Under the pieces are notes generated by a model. It saw only the letters and a program-made list of their open reading frames with translations. It ran no database searches and was not told where the DNA came from. 40,026 nt of DNA from a virus. Location of the stretch: positions 1 to 40,026 of IMG/VR virus record IMGVR_UViG_3300010371_000066; one strand, 5' to 3'. A program made the translations under genes and the position numbers. Below are positions 32,075 to 38,733 of the stretch, piece by piece. Each line of letters opens with the position of its first letter. Position 1 is the first letter of the stretch.

Positions 32075-32211
32075 TCAACGGTGTTGGCCGGGGGCGGGAT
32101 GGGGCTCGGCTTGTGCTGACTCTTGTCTTCGCCTTGCCCGCGCTTGCGCTTCAGCGCAGCCGCGAGAGCGCGCTGCTTGAGCATCTTGCTTCCCTTGTCT
32201 GGCGGACCCAT
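32071..32211 (-). CDS. Small basic protein between terminase genes, 46 aa
   Basis: ATG at 32211 with GGAGG ten bases upstream; the stop overlaps the terL TTG. Very basic (LKQRALAAALKRKRGQGEDK), then a Pro-rich end. The open frame exactly fills the gap between terS and terL, supporting reality. Its basic charge suggests nucleic-acid contact. Function unknown. Confidence 0.5.
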   Translation of the reverse strand: MGPPDKGSKMLKQRALAAALKRKRGQGEDKSQHKPSPIPPPANTVD

Positions 32212-32230
32212 CGCGGGCACGCCTCCGTAT

Positions 32231-32542
32231 TCAGATTTCACGGATGATCACCTCCAGCGGCTTGTCGCCGCCCTCGATCTTCTTCGGGATTGGACCGCAT
32301 ACCTCTTCGCGGATGGCCCGCGCGGCGGTCAGCACGGCAAACTCCCTGAACGGAGCCACCGTCTCTTCCATCACGTCCGCAATGCGCTCAAGCGCGCGAT
32401 TCGCCAGCTCGCGCTCTGCCTCTGATGCCGTCTCTGGAATGCGCAGGCCTGCCGCTTTGATTGCAGCCACCGCGCCGCGAGGGAGCACGTCCTTCGCACC
32501 CTTCGGCCGCCCCGCCCCTTCTCGCTTGCCGCCACGTGGCAC
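32231..32542 (-). CDS. terS: Terminase small subunit-like protein, 103 aa
   Basis: GTG at 32542 (MPRGGKREGAGRPKGAKDVL) follows GGTGG by seven bases; TTG 32563 is an alternative. The N-terminal GGKREGAGRPKG basic motif is common at the start of small terminase and related packaging proteins. The remainder is helical. Position two genes before terL supports the call. It would recognise the packaging site and stimulate TerL. Confidence 0.65.
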   Translation of the reverse strand: MPRGGKREGAGRPKGAKDVLPRGAVAAIKAAGLRIPETASEAERELANRALERIADVMEETVAPFREFAVLTAARAIREEVCGPIPKKIEGGDKPLEVIIREI

Positions 32543-32621
32543 GTTAGCGCCACCCGCCGACAATCAAAAATTCAATCGCAGGCTCCATTGAAGAGCATAC
32601 GGGTTCTGCATGGGTTTGCTG

Positions 32622-33023
32622 TCAAGTGCCGCGAGGCCTCAGCAGCGCTTTTGTATCCTCGCCGCGCTTCAGTGCCTTGAATCTTTGGTGCATCCGCTGC
32701 CTGCTAATTCCCACAAGTCTCGCCAAGTCGGCGAGCGTAGCGCGTCTACCATCCACGGTTACGTACACATTCCTGCTTGTGTTTGAGTTCTGCTCCTGCC
32801 GCGTCGCCCATCTGCAATTCGACGGCTCATAGTTCCCGTCGTTGTTGATTCTGTCGATGCTCATGCCCTGCGGAGGCTCACCCATGTCGGCAAGGAAGGT
32901 TTGAAAGTCCATCCATCTGTCACAAACCCTGATGCCTCTTCCGCCATAATGTTGATAGCCGGTGCTCTTGGGGTTGTTGCATCTCAGCAACATGCGTCGC
33001 CATGTTCCTTTGGCCTTATCCAT
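32622..33023 (-). CDS. HNH homing endonuclease-like protein, 133 aa
   Basis: ATG at 33023 overlaps the upstream stop. The pattern RCNNPKSTGYQHYGGRGIRVCDRW...MSIDRINNDGNYEPSNCRWAT is typical of AP2/HNH-type phage endonucleases. A C-terminal HTH follows (TLADLARLVGISRQRMHQRF). The surrounding ~1.1 kb looks lower in GC than the rest, suggesting a mobile insertion. It would cut a specific DNA site to promote its own spread or aid packaging. Confidence 0.75.
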   Translation of the reverse strand: MDKAKGTWRRMLLRCNNPKSTGYQHYGGRGIRVCDRWMDFQTFLADMGEPPQGMSIDRINNDGNYEPSNCRWATRQEQNSNTSRNVYVTVDGRRATLADLARLVGISRQRMHQRFKALKRGEDTKALLRPRGT

Positions 33024-33231
33024 GATTTAGTGCCACCCTCGCCATCTGAATCATTGCCGGACCACACCGGAACTCCCTGCAAATCTCTCTTTGTGTAAGC
33101 TCTCCTGCTTCTACTGCTCTCATGATTGCTTCTTTTCTGAAGGAGGGGAGGCGGAGCCATTGAGCCCACGCGCTGATTCTTTGGGTTGGGCACGGGAGGT
33201 CGTCATAGGCGTAGCCTCCGGCGCTCTTCAC
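33016..33231 (-). CDS. Small HTH protein, 71 aa
   Basis: GTG at 33231 overlaps the preceding stop. RKEAIMRAVEAGELTQREICREFRCGPAMIQMAR is a helix-turn-helix of transposase/regulator type. It overlaps the HNH gene downstream by eight bases and may be its DNA-binding partner or a remnant. Confidence 0.55.
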   Translation of the reverse strand: MKSAGGYAYDDLPCPTQRISAWAQWLRLPSFRKEAIMRAVEAGELTQREICREFRCGPAMIQMARVALNHG

Positions 33232-33725
33232 GCGGAAACCTGCTTTTTGGCAATCCAGTCGCGCCCGTTGTGATCTGCCACCTTGCGCAAGTCACGATTC
33301 AGTTTCTGGCGGCCGGCGTCACCTGCGGGCCAGAGGCACGGGTGGGCCTCGCGAATGTCGAGGGCCGTGCATGGCAGGAGGCGACCTATGATGCGCAGGC
33401 GCGTCTCCTCGTTGTGGAAAAGCCCGCACTCGAGGCACGGGAGTGACAGGATCAGCAGTTTTGCTTGATTTGCCTGCTTTCGCCACCACTCGCGGCCAGT
33501 CTTGCGGACCAGTGCGCGATGTGTTTCACGATAGCGAGCCTCCCATGCATTGCGCTTGTCCTTGTTCTTCGATCGCCACTCCCTCCTGTAGGCCTTTCTC
33601 TCCTCTTTATTGTCCGCATATAACTGCCGCATATACGCTCGCTTGCAGTCTTTGCACTGGTTGGTAGGCCGATCGCGGTGCCGCATCATCCTGTTTGGAC
33701 AGGTCGAACACTGGACCTCTTTCAT
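33228..33725 (-). CDS. Zinc-finger endonuclease VII-like protein, 165 aa
   Basis: ATG at 33725; the frame opens further up but without support. CSTCPNRMMRHRDRPTNQCKDC forms a four-Cys zinc site, followed by a basic helix with R..R....N repeats as found before phage HNH/endonuclease VII domains. CLECGLFHNEETRLR is a second Cys pair, but the expected DH motif is missing. First gene of the late operon. A nuclease role is unproven. Confidence 0.5.
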   Translation of the reverse strand: MKEVQCSTCPNRMMRHRDRPTNQCKDCKRAYMRQLYADNKEERKAYRREWRSKNKDKRNAWEARYRETHRALVRKTGREWWRKQANQAKLLILSLPCLECGLFHNEETRLRIIGRLLPCTALDIREAHPCLWPAGDAGRQKLNRDLRKVADHNGRDWIAKKQVSA

Positions 33726-33788
33726 TCGTCCGCCTCCTCGGCTTGACACGGTGCCGCACCGCGTCGGTCGATTTTTGTGTTTCCACAC

Positions 33789-33817
33789 TTGACGGGTGTG
33801 TATCGGGTGTGTATAGT
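33789..33817 (+). promoter_or_regulatory. Sigma70-type promoter with tandem 11-bp operator-like repeats
   Basis: TTGACG (33789-33794), 17-base spacer, TATAGT (33812-33817). The spacer contains GGGTGTGTAT at 33794-33803 and 33805-33814, one helical turn apart. CACAC-N7-GTGTG overlaps the -35. A GCTCG-ATTGA-CGAGC hairpin lies just downstream. It drives the two rightward genes 33854-34366. Confidence 0.75.
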
Positions 33818-33853
33818 CTGCTCATGCTCGATTGACGAGCAAGGGAGACGAAG

Positions 33854-34177
33854 ATGGCGACCACTATGCGGTGCTGCTGGTACGAGCAGGTCGATGCGGA
33901 GGGCCACGATGCCGTGACGAGCCTCTTTGAGCAGCGCCGACACGACGGCGTGCTGTCGGTCGAGCATCCCGCCTCGTCGCGCGGGCTGCCGGTCTACGTC
34001 GAGGACGGCGTGCCGCGCGGTCCGGCCGACCTGCCGCGCGCGACCCACCTCCACTACGACCGCGCCGATGAGGACTTGGGCATGATCCGAGCTGCGCAGC
34101 TCGCGGGCTACCGCATCGAGGTGGATCGCGAAGATGAGCGCATCGATGAGGCTGACTCCGTGAGCGAGAGGATCTGA
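33854..34177 (+). CDS. Hypothetical protein of divergent unit, 107 aa
   Basis: ATG at 33854 with AAGGGAG as ribosome-binding site, behind a strong promoter. Acidic protein (LHYDRADEDLGM, EVDREDERIDEAD), N terminus with two adjacent Cys. No family. It sits between late and replication operons on the opposite strand and is followed by an RHH-like gene, so a regulatory or host-takeover role is possible. Confidence 0.65.
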   Translation: MATTMRCCWYEQVDAEGHDAVTSLFEQRRHDGVLSVEHPASSRGLPVYVEDGVPRGPADLPRATHLHYDRADEDLGMIRAAQLAGYRIEVDREDERIDEADSVSERI

Positions 34178-34180
34178 CCG

Positions 34181-34366
34181 GTGCCATCCCCCCTCGACCA
34201 CCGCTTGCAGCTCGTCCTGTCCCAAGAGGAGCGCGAGGCGTTCGCCAGTGCGGCAGAGCGATCCGGTGAATCGCTCTCCGCGTGGCTCCGGCGTGCTGGA
34301 CGGGAGCGGCTTGCGCGAGATCGGACCCGCGACCTCGGTCTGCTGCCAAAGAGGCAAGGCGGTTAA
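34181..34366 (+). CDS. Ribbon-helix-helix-like DNA-binding protein, 61 aa
   Basis: GTG at 34181. RLQLVLSQEEREAFASAAERSGESLSAWLRRAGRERLAR matches the strand-helix-helix layout of CopG/Arc-type repressors: short beta strand, then E-A-x2-x2-A repeats and S-L-S-A-W-L. It could autoregulate the promoter at 33789 through the tandem repeats, or act as antitoxin-like partner to the preceding acidic protein. Confidence 0.55.
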   Translation: MPSPLDHRLQLVLSQEEREAFASAAERSGESLSAWLRRAGRERLARDRTRDLGLLPKRQGG

Positions 34367-34377
34367 GTTGGCCCCGA

Positions 34378-34995
34378 TCACTCGTCGGCCTTCTCGGCTT
34401 TGTCTTGCCAGTGAGTGACGCGGAGGTCTTCGCCTGAGATGTGCTGCCACCCGACCGGATCTCCGTTAAGTCTGGACGCGATGCGCTGGCCGTATTTGGC
34501 TTTGAATTCCTCGCCGGTGAGATTGGTTGTCACGATGCTGGGCCGCCGATTCGCTTCGCGGTGTTCGAGCACGTCCGTGATGCGCGACGCCGCGTAGCCT
34601 CCGGGGCTGTGCTCAATCCCCACGTCGTCCAGCACCAGGAGTCCAGCGGCTCGCATGCGCTCGTCCAGCGTGGTCTTGCGGACGCCGTATTCATCGGGGT
34701 CCGTGAAGTCTGGCTTGGCGAGGTCGGGGGCGTGAACCCACAGCCCCGCCTGCTTCGACAACGCGTGAGCACATGCCGTGCTTTTGCCGCAGCCAGTGCC
34801 GCCCGACAGCACCGCCAGCACACCATCGCCAGCGAGAATTTTCTGCACGACCCCAAGCGCCAATGTCGGCCGCGCCTCGATGGCGATCCGGTGAAACTTG
34901 CTCGGCACGCCAGCCCAGCGCATCGAGTCTTCCGGGGTCACGATACGCCGTACCCACTCCACTCCCTTTGCATCCGTAAATCGCTCGTATTTCAT
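34378..34995 (-). CDS. DnaC-like helicase loader, AAA+ ATPase
   Basis: 205 aa, ATG 34995. Walker A GGTGCGKST (65-73), Walker B LLVLDDVG (119-126), sensor I TTN (156-158) and Arg residues in GQRIASRLNG. The family loads the host replicative helicase (DnaB) at the origin. Directly downstream of the replication initiator, as with lambda O and P. Confidence 0.8.
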   Translation of the reverse strand: MKYERFTDAKGVEWVRRIVTPEDSMRWAGVPSKFHRIAIEARPTLALGVVQKILAGDGVLAVLSGGTGCGKSTACAHALSKQAGLWVHAPDLAKPDFTDPDEYGVRKTTLDERMRAAGLLVLDDVGIEHSPGGYAASRITDVLEHREANRRPSIVTTNLTGEEFKAKYGQRIASRLNGDPVGWQHISGEDLRVTHWQDKAEKADE

Positions 34996-34998
34996 GGC

Positions 34999-35817
34999 TT
35001 AAAGCACCTTCCTTCCAGGTGTCTCGGACTGCAATTTGTCGCTGACTTGCAGGTGCGCGGTCGGGCGCCGCACGAGCTGCGAGCGCGCGTTTTCCCCTCG
35101 CATCATGCCGATCAAGTACGCCTCGCCCTTCTTCTCGGCGGCGCAGGCGCGGTCCAAATATTCGTTCGCGGCCCGAACGCGTATCTCTGGCGTAAACTGC
35201 CTTGCCCGCATGAGAAAGCCGCGCCATGGGCCTTCCGCCATGGCCCCGCTGGTCCGCGTTGACGCGATGGCTTGATGCACGCGTTCGAGTAGATCCGAAG
35301 GCCAGCCATCTGAAAGCTCCGCCAGTGAAGGCAGCGGCTGAGCCGAAGGCGAAGACGCAGGGAGATCTTTTTCTTCTTTCTGATCTTCTTCTACTTCTGC
35401 TCTAGACGCGTGACGCCCCTGCGTGACATTTGAAGTTGTCACTGGTGACAGTGGTGTCTTGTCACGCGTGACAAGCCCCCTTTTTCGATCTTGCCTGTCA
35501 CGCCACATTGCGCGCTGCTCTTCCAGTGTGACTTCGCCTTGACGCTTGGTGAAGTTGAGCAGGCGAATGGTGCCGTCGGGGTCCAGTTCGACCATTCGCG
35601 CGGCCTGAAAGTGAGTGAGCCCGGTCGCAACCGACTTGCGGGGGATGTTGAAAGCCCCCGACAGTAGCGCCACGTCGTATCCGTGGATTGCGCCGTGGTC
35701 GTCCACCTTCTTTGCCAGGCAAATCAGGCAGGTCCACAGGTGACGAACGGCGATGGGCTGACCGAGGATCTTTCCGTCGGTCGGCATGTCCACATCAACC
35801 TTCGCCCAGATTGGCAT
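34999..35817 (-). CDS. Replication initiator (O-like)
   Basis: 272 aa, ATG 35817. The N-terminal half (IAVRHLWTCLICLAKK...GAFNIPRKSVATGLTHFQAARMVEL) is a winged-helix DNA-binding domain of phage replisome organisers, closing with IRLLNFTKRQ. Residues ~110-165 are a low-complexity linker whose DNA holds GTCAC/GTGAC iterons and an AT/pyrimidine-rich run. The C-terminal domain (WPSDLLERVHQAIAS) likely contacts the loader. The arrangement matches lambda O, whose gene also contains the origin. Confidence 0.8.
   Translation of the reverse strand: MPIWAKVDVDMPTDGKILGQPIAVRHLWTCLICLAKKVDDHGAIHGYDVALLSGAFNIPRKSVATGLTHFQAARMVELDPDGTIRLLNFTKRQGEVTLEEQRAMWRDRQDRKRGLVTRDKTPLSPVTTSNVTQGRHASRAEVEEDQKEEKDLPASSPSAQPLPSLAELSDGWPSDLLERVHQAIASTRTSGAMAEGPWRGFLMRARQFTPEIRVRAANEYLDRACAAEKKGEAYLIGMMRGENARSQLVRRPTAHLQVSDKLQSETPGRKVL
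35369..35503. other. ori: Candidate origin of replication (iterons plus AT-rich run)
   Basis: Within the initiator gene linker: GTGAC/GTCAC cores at about 35410, 35423, 35438, 35445, 35461, 35468 and 35496. These include the perfect 18-bp palindrome CTTGTCACGCGTGACAAG (35458-35475) and TGTCAC-TG-GTGACA (35437-35450). Next to them is an A/T- and pyrimidine-rich stretch 35369-35404, a possible unwinding element. The layout parallels lambda ori inside gene O. Confidence 0.65.
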
Positions 35818-36141
35818 CTATCCGAGCCCCAATCCAGCCAGCACCATGCGTTCCAGGTGGGCCTTGAGATAGGCAGTGACCCGCTCTGATTTGGCGATGG
35901 TGATTGATCTGCCTACGTAATTCGCATTGCAAAACCAGCAGAGCAGGCCACGAACAAACTGCTTTCGCTTTTCAGGGGGGAGCGTCTTCCACCCGCGAAC
36001 GTGTTCGTGGTCGATGTGCAGGAAGCGCTTTGGCGGCTTGCGGCAGACTGCGCACTTGCCTTCCTGCCGCTCCAGGATGTCCAGCCAGTCACCTGCCGAG
36101 AGGCCGTATTTGCGAAGCGTGGCTGCAGTCGGTGGCTTCAC
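35818..36141 (-). CDS. Endonuclease VII-like Holliday-junction resolvase
   Basis: 107 aa, GTG 36141 overlapping the methyltransferase stop. The sequence LERQEGKCAVCRKPPKRF, then LHIDHEHVRGW, then RGLLCWFCNANYVGRS gives the zinc-binding Cys pairs and catalytic DH of recombination endonuclease VII (T4 gp49 type). It resolves branched DNA before or during packaging. Typical length. Confidence 0.85.
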   Translation of the reverse strand: MKPPTAATLRKYGLSAGDWLDILERQEGKCAVCRKPPKRFLHIDHEHVRGWKTLPPEKRKQFVRGLLCWFCNANYVGRSITIAKSERVTAYLKAHLERMVLAGLGLG

Positions 36142-36986
36142 ATGCCCCCCAACTTGTGTTGCTTGGGCTTGGGCGGGCGCAGGCCCAACGTGTACTGCTC
36201 GCGGGCTGCTTCAATGCGCTTGCGTGCCTTCTCGAAGTTTTCGAGCTTTCGCTTTTCGAGGATGGTGGCTTGCTGCTCGGCGGGCAGTTCCTTCTCTTCG
36301 TCGGTGAGCGTGGCCCACCCGCGCTCCCATCCGACCACGCGTCGACCGAGCCGCTTGCACTGCACCAGCACTTCGCCGCTACCCGCGAAGGCGTCCAGCA
36401 CGAGATCGCCAAAATCGGTGAAGTCCGAGATCAGCGCCGCGATCAGGCCAGGCGGCTTCTGCGCCGAGTGGATGCGCGCGCCGTTGCCAGCGCGGTCCAG
36501 CATGATCGGCTCGTCGTACCAGCCTTGCCGCCCGCCGCCGTTCCAGCGCTTCGCGCCGGGCGGGTGTGCCGCCGTGATCGCCTCACAGGCGATGCCGGGC
36601 CGGTCCCCCGTGAATTGCGGCGTGCCGCCGACCTTGCGCCAGAACAGCGTGCGCACGTACTCGAGCCCGTGACGCTCCAACGATTCACGCCACAGGTGCG
36701 AACTTTCCGTGTCGGAAAACACCAGCACCCAGCGCCGCACGAGCCGTGCGAACTGCGCCGCCGCGTTCTCTCGGGTGGTATCGTCAAGGGGCTCAAAGCC
36801 AAGCTCGCGGTTGCGATTGAACGCCGCGCGCCCAGTCCCTTCTTCGACTTCGATGCAGCCGCGCCGTGACCGCGTGTGAACGTGCTCCGAGTACGCAGGA
36901 TCGGTCAGCACCACGTCCACACTCTTCTCTGGCAGCGCTCGCATCCCTTCGATGCAATCTCCGAGATGTAAAACGTGGTCGCTCAC
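36138..36986 (-). CDS. DNA methyltransferase, N4/N6 beta class
   Basis: 282 aa, GTG 36986 overlapping the upstream stop. HLGDCIEGMRALPEKSVDVVLTDPAYS places the catalytic DPAY (28-33) before the SAM-binding LDAFAGSGEVLVQCKRLGRRVVGWE (198-222), the motif order of beta-class amino-methyltransferases. N6-adenine or N4-cytosine cannot be told apart. The C terminus is a charged helix. Likely protects phage DNA from restriction; no matching nuclease gene is adjacent. Confidence 0.85.
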   Translation of the reverse strand: MSDHVLHLGDCIEGMRALPEKSVDVVLTDPAYSEHVHTRSRRGCIEVEEGTGRAAFNRNRELGFEPLDDTTRENAAAQFARLVRRWVLVFSDTESSHLWRESLERHGLEYVRTLFWRKVGGTPQFTGDRPGIACEAITAAHPPGAKRWNGGGRQGWYDEPIMLDRAGNGARIHSAQKPPGLIAALISDFTDFGDLVLDAFAGSGEVLVQCKRLGRRVVGWERGWATLTDEEKELPAEQQATILEKRKLENFEKARKRIEAAREQYTLGLRPPKPKQHKLGGM

Positions 36987-37141
36987 GCCAGAGCCTCTTC
37001 AGCAATGCGTCGGACCTTGGCTACTGTGCCGCCCTCAGACTTCTTGACGGTCTGAAGGATGGCCCGGAGAGCTGCAAAGTATTTAGCCTCGTTGGAGATA
37101 GGGGAATTGAGGGCGCTGCGCGCGGCTGCCTCGGTGGTCAT
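36983..37141 (-). CDS. Small hypothetical protein, 52 aa
   Basis: ATG at 37141, stop overlapping the methyltransferase GTG. The frame reads MTTEAAARSALNSPISNEAK... ending VRRIAEEALA. It overlaps its upstream neighbour by four bases, the rule in this operon. No domain is recognised. Confidence 0.55.
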   Translation of the reverse strand: MTTEAAARSALNSPISNEAKYFAALRAILQTVKKSEGGTVAKVRRIAEEALA

Positions 37142-37296
37142 GCGTCACCGAACTTTCTGTTTGCTGCCTTGAGCCCTTTGCTTTTCGTAGAAGGAATCGT
37201 GAAGGCCTTGAAGCACCCCCACCACGCAGCCAGCCCAATCACCACCAGGGCTCCGCAAAATCCCAACTGGTCAGCCCACGTCAGCGGCTCGGTCAT
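37138..37296 (-). CDS. Small membrane protein, 52 aa
   Basis: ATG at 37296, stop overlapping the next ATG. MTEPLTWADQLGFCGALVVI continues into GLAAWWGCFKAFTI, one transmembrane helix, with a basic C terminus (STKSKGLKAANRKF). A small inner-membrane protein in the replication operon. Role unknown. Confidence 0.55.
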   Translation of the reverse strand: MTEPLTWADQLGFCGALVVIGLAAWWGCFKAFTIPSTKSKGLKAANRKFGDA

Positions 37297-37487
37297 TGCC
37301 CACCCCGCTTAATTCGCTCGGTCAACAGTTCCCACGACACATGAAATCTCCTGGCTGTCGGCAGCAGGCCTACTGACGGATTGGCCTTGAAGTACGCCAG
37401 CGCCCGGGTCAGCTTGATCTCCCGCTGCTCTCGCCGGAAAGCCTTCTCGTCCCGAAGGGCGCTTTGCTGTGAAATGGGCTTGGTCAA
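37293..37487 (-). CDS. Small HTH-like protein, 64 aa
   Basis: TTG at 37487 overlaps the preceding stop (TTGA). Basic helices (RREQREIKLTRALAYFKANP) are followed by VGLLPTARRFHVSWELLTERIKR, which reads as a helix-turn-helix. Possibly an accessory regulator. Confidence 0.55.
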   Translation of the reverse strand: MTKPISQQSALRDEKAFRREQREIKLTRALAYFKANPSVGLLPTARRFHVSWELLTERIKRGGQ

Positions 37488-37891
37488 GGCTCGTCTCCGT
37501 CCGCGAAAACATCGTCCGGGAGAGCTGCAGCCTCTTGCTGGATGGCCGTGCCGATCGCGTTGTGCTGCGCGAGCGCGTACTTGAGCCGCCGCAGTTCTTC
37601 GGCCTTGCTCATCAAGCGCGGCGGCCGAACCTCCAGCCCTCGCTTCTCCGCGAAGTGCTGCGCGACCTCGCCCTCGAAGTCGTAGTGCTCTGCCACGTAA
37701 TCAAGCCAGTCGTCAGGCCAGTGCTTCTTCCCCGCCAGCACTTCCGAGACGTGCGCATCGCTCGCGCCCACCTGCGCCGCAAACACCGACTGCTTGGGGC
37801 AGTACTTCTTCAGGATGTCCCGTACGGTTTCCGACAGCGAACGGGTTTTCCGTTGGGCGGGCGGGACCTTGATTGCGAGTTGTCGGCCCAT
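37484..37891 (-). CDS. HTH regulator in CII-like position, 135 aa
   Basis: ATG at 37891 with GAGGGG upstream. SVFAAQVGASDAHVSEVLAGKKHWPDDWLDYVAEHYDFEGE is a helix-turn-helix of XRE/Cro-CII type, followed by helices and an acidic tail. It lies directly behind the terminator downstream of cro, the place of cII in lambdoid phages. A role in activating lysogeny promoters is inferred from position. Confidence 0.6.
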   Translation of the reverse strand: MGRQLAIKVPPAQRKTRSLSETVRDILKKYCPKQSVFAAQVGASDAHVSEVLAGKKHWPDDWLDYVAEHYDFEGEVAQHFAEKRGLEVRPPRLMSKAEELRRLKYALAQHNAIGTAIQQEAAALPDDVFADGDEP

Positions 37892-37930
37892 TTCCCCTCA
37901 CCGCGAACCGTTTGGACTGCCTGTTCAGTT

Positions 37931-37960
37931 CCGTTTCGCCGTGCTTCGCTGTGCTTCTGC
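37931..37960 (-). repeat. 10-bp direct repeats upstream of the CII-like gene
   Basis: Plus-strand units CCGTTTCGCC, GTGCTTCGCT, GTGCTTCTGC lie exactly 10 bases apart, one helical face, 40-70 bases before the regulator start. A candidate binding site for the CII-like or another HTH protein. Confidence 0.45.
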
Positions 37961-37967
37961 GAACATG

Positions 37968-37994
37968 AAAAAGGCCCGAACCGAAGTCCGAGCC
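37968..37994 (-). terminator. Rho-independent terminator after cro
   Basis: Minus strand: GGCTCGGAC-TTCG-GTTCGGGCC (two G-U pairs) followed by TTTTT, with the very stable UUCG tetraloop. Six bases after the cro-like stop, analogous to lambda tR1, so downstream replication genes may need antitermination or a second promoter. Confidence 0.8.
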
Positions 37995-38000
37995 CGTGAG

Positions 38001-38234
38001 CTACCGCTTGCTATGTCGCTTGATCTTCACCAGCCCCCACGACTCAGCCGGAACAGCGCCGCCGCTTCCAACATGGACCTTGCGCGCCCGATACACGTCG
38101 AGGTTGCGCACCCTACGCATGGCCCGCGTGAGGCATGTGCCATCAACACCGATGCGCCCGGCAAACGCCGTCGCGGACAGTCCGTTCTGATGCAGGTAAT
38201 TGGCGAGGAGCGTCGCGCCATCGATCTCACCCAT
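38001..38234 (-). CDS. Cro-like repressor, 77 aa
   Basis: ATG at 38234 (MGEIDGATLLANYLHQNG). LSATAFAGRIGVDGTCLTRAMRR is a helix-turn-helix of Cro/CI type. If the TTGACA-N18-TACCCT pair on the minus strand (38272-38243) is used, transcription starts within two bases of the ATG, giving a leaderless message. A start at 38279 is open but would lie upstream of that promoter. Divergent from the CI-like gene, first gene of the replication operon. Confidence 0.65.
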   Translation of the reverse strand: MGEIDGATLLANYLHQNGLSATAFAGRIGVDGTCLTRAMRRVRNLDVYRARKVHVGSGGAVPAESWGLVKIKRHSKR

Positions 38235-38247
38235 GGAAGCTAAGGGT

Positions 38248-38280
38248 ACTATGGCATTAGCCACAGTGTCAAGCGCCATA
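38248..38280 (-). promoter_or_regulatory. OR-like operator and leftward promoter
   Basis: An imperfect palindrome between ATGGC and GCCAT (38251-38279), with TTGACA on the minus strand at 38272-38267. It shares ACTATGGCAT, GCCACAG, TGTCAA and GCCATA with the site at 39353-39391 (which is reversed and carries a 4-base insertion). Likely bound by both repressors. Confidence 0.65.
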
Positions 38281-38676
38281 CGTGAGCCCACCGCCACACT
38301 GGACCCCGGATACAAGGCCTACGTGGCGGCTAAACCATATCTTCCCAACGAAATAGACAGGCGCGTCGTGGCCCACCTGAGACGACTCATCGCGGACGGC
38401 AGGTTCTCCAGCCCATACGCGCTAGCCGTGACGGCCAAGTTGGATTCCTCTACGATCTACAAGATGTTCAGCGGCGAGCGCGGGGTCGGAACGGACACGC
38501 TGGTCAAACTGCGCGACAACCTGAAGGTGCAGGCCGACTGGCTATTGGACCCGGTCCCGCAGGAGGAGATGGACGCCGCGATCCGCCCAACAGGGCCGGT
38601 CGAGAGAATTGTTAAGGCCGCCGTGCGGGCACATGCGTCGAAGGGCAGGGCGCGGCCCGCAAAAACAGGGGGTTGA
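38251..38676 (+). CDS. CI-like repressor, 141 aa
   Basis: ATG at 38251 preceded by TAAGGG; ATG 38236 in the same frame is an alternative. FSSPYALAVTAKLDSSTIYKMFSGERGVGTDTLVKLRDNL is an XRE helix-turn-helix. The protein lacks the S24/LexA-type autocleavage domain of lambda CI, so induction is not by RecA-stimulated self-cleavage. The C terminus is basic. It lies between two related operators, as cI does in lambda. Confidence 0.65.
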   Translation: MALATVSSAIREPTATLDPGYKAYVAAKPYLPNEIDRRVVAHLRRLIADGRFSSPYALAVTAKLDSSTIYKMFSGERGVGTDTLVKLRDNLKVQADWLLDPVPQEEMDAAIRPTGPVERIVKAAVRAHASKGRARPAKTGG

Positions 38677-38700
38677 GAGCCGCTGTCGGGGGGATGGTTT

Positions 38701-38731
38701 AGATCCGCTCGCAGTCAACAGGAGCGGATCT
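38701..38731 (+). promoter_or_regulatory. Inverted repeat covering the ribosome-binding site
   Basis: AGATCCGCTC (38701-38710) pairs perfectly with GAGCGGATCT (38722-38731) across an 11-base loop. The 3' arm contains the GGAG of the next gene, so the RNA hairpin would hide its ribosome-binding site. As DNA it could instead be an operator. Confidence 0.6.
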
Positions 38732-38733
38732 CG

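Noticed and set aside
33854-34366. Definite toxin-antitoxin pair
   Set aside because: The downstream protein looks RHH-like but the upstream one matches no toxin family; kept only as a possibility.
36138-36986. Restriction-modification system
   Set aside because: Only the methyltransferase is present; neighbours are endonuclease VII and small proteins, not a restriction nuclease.
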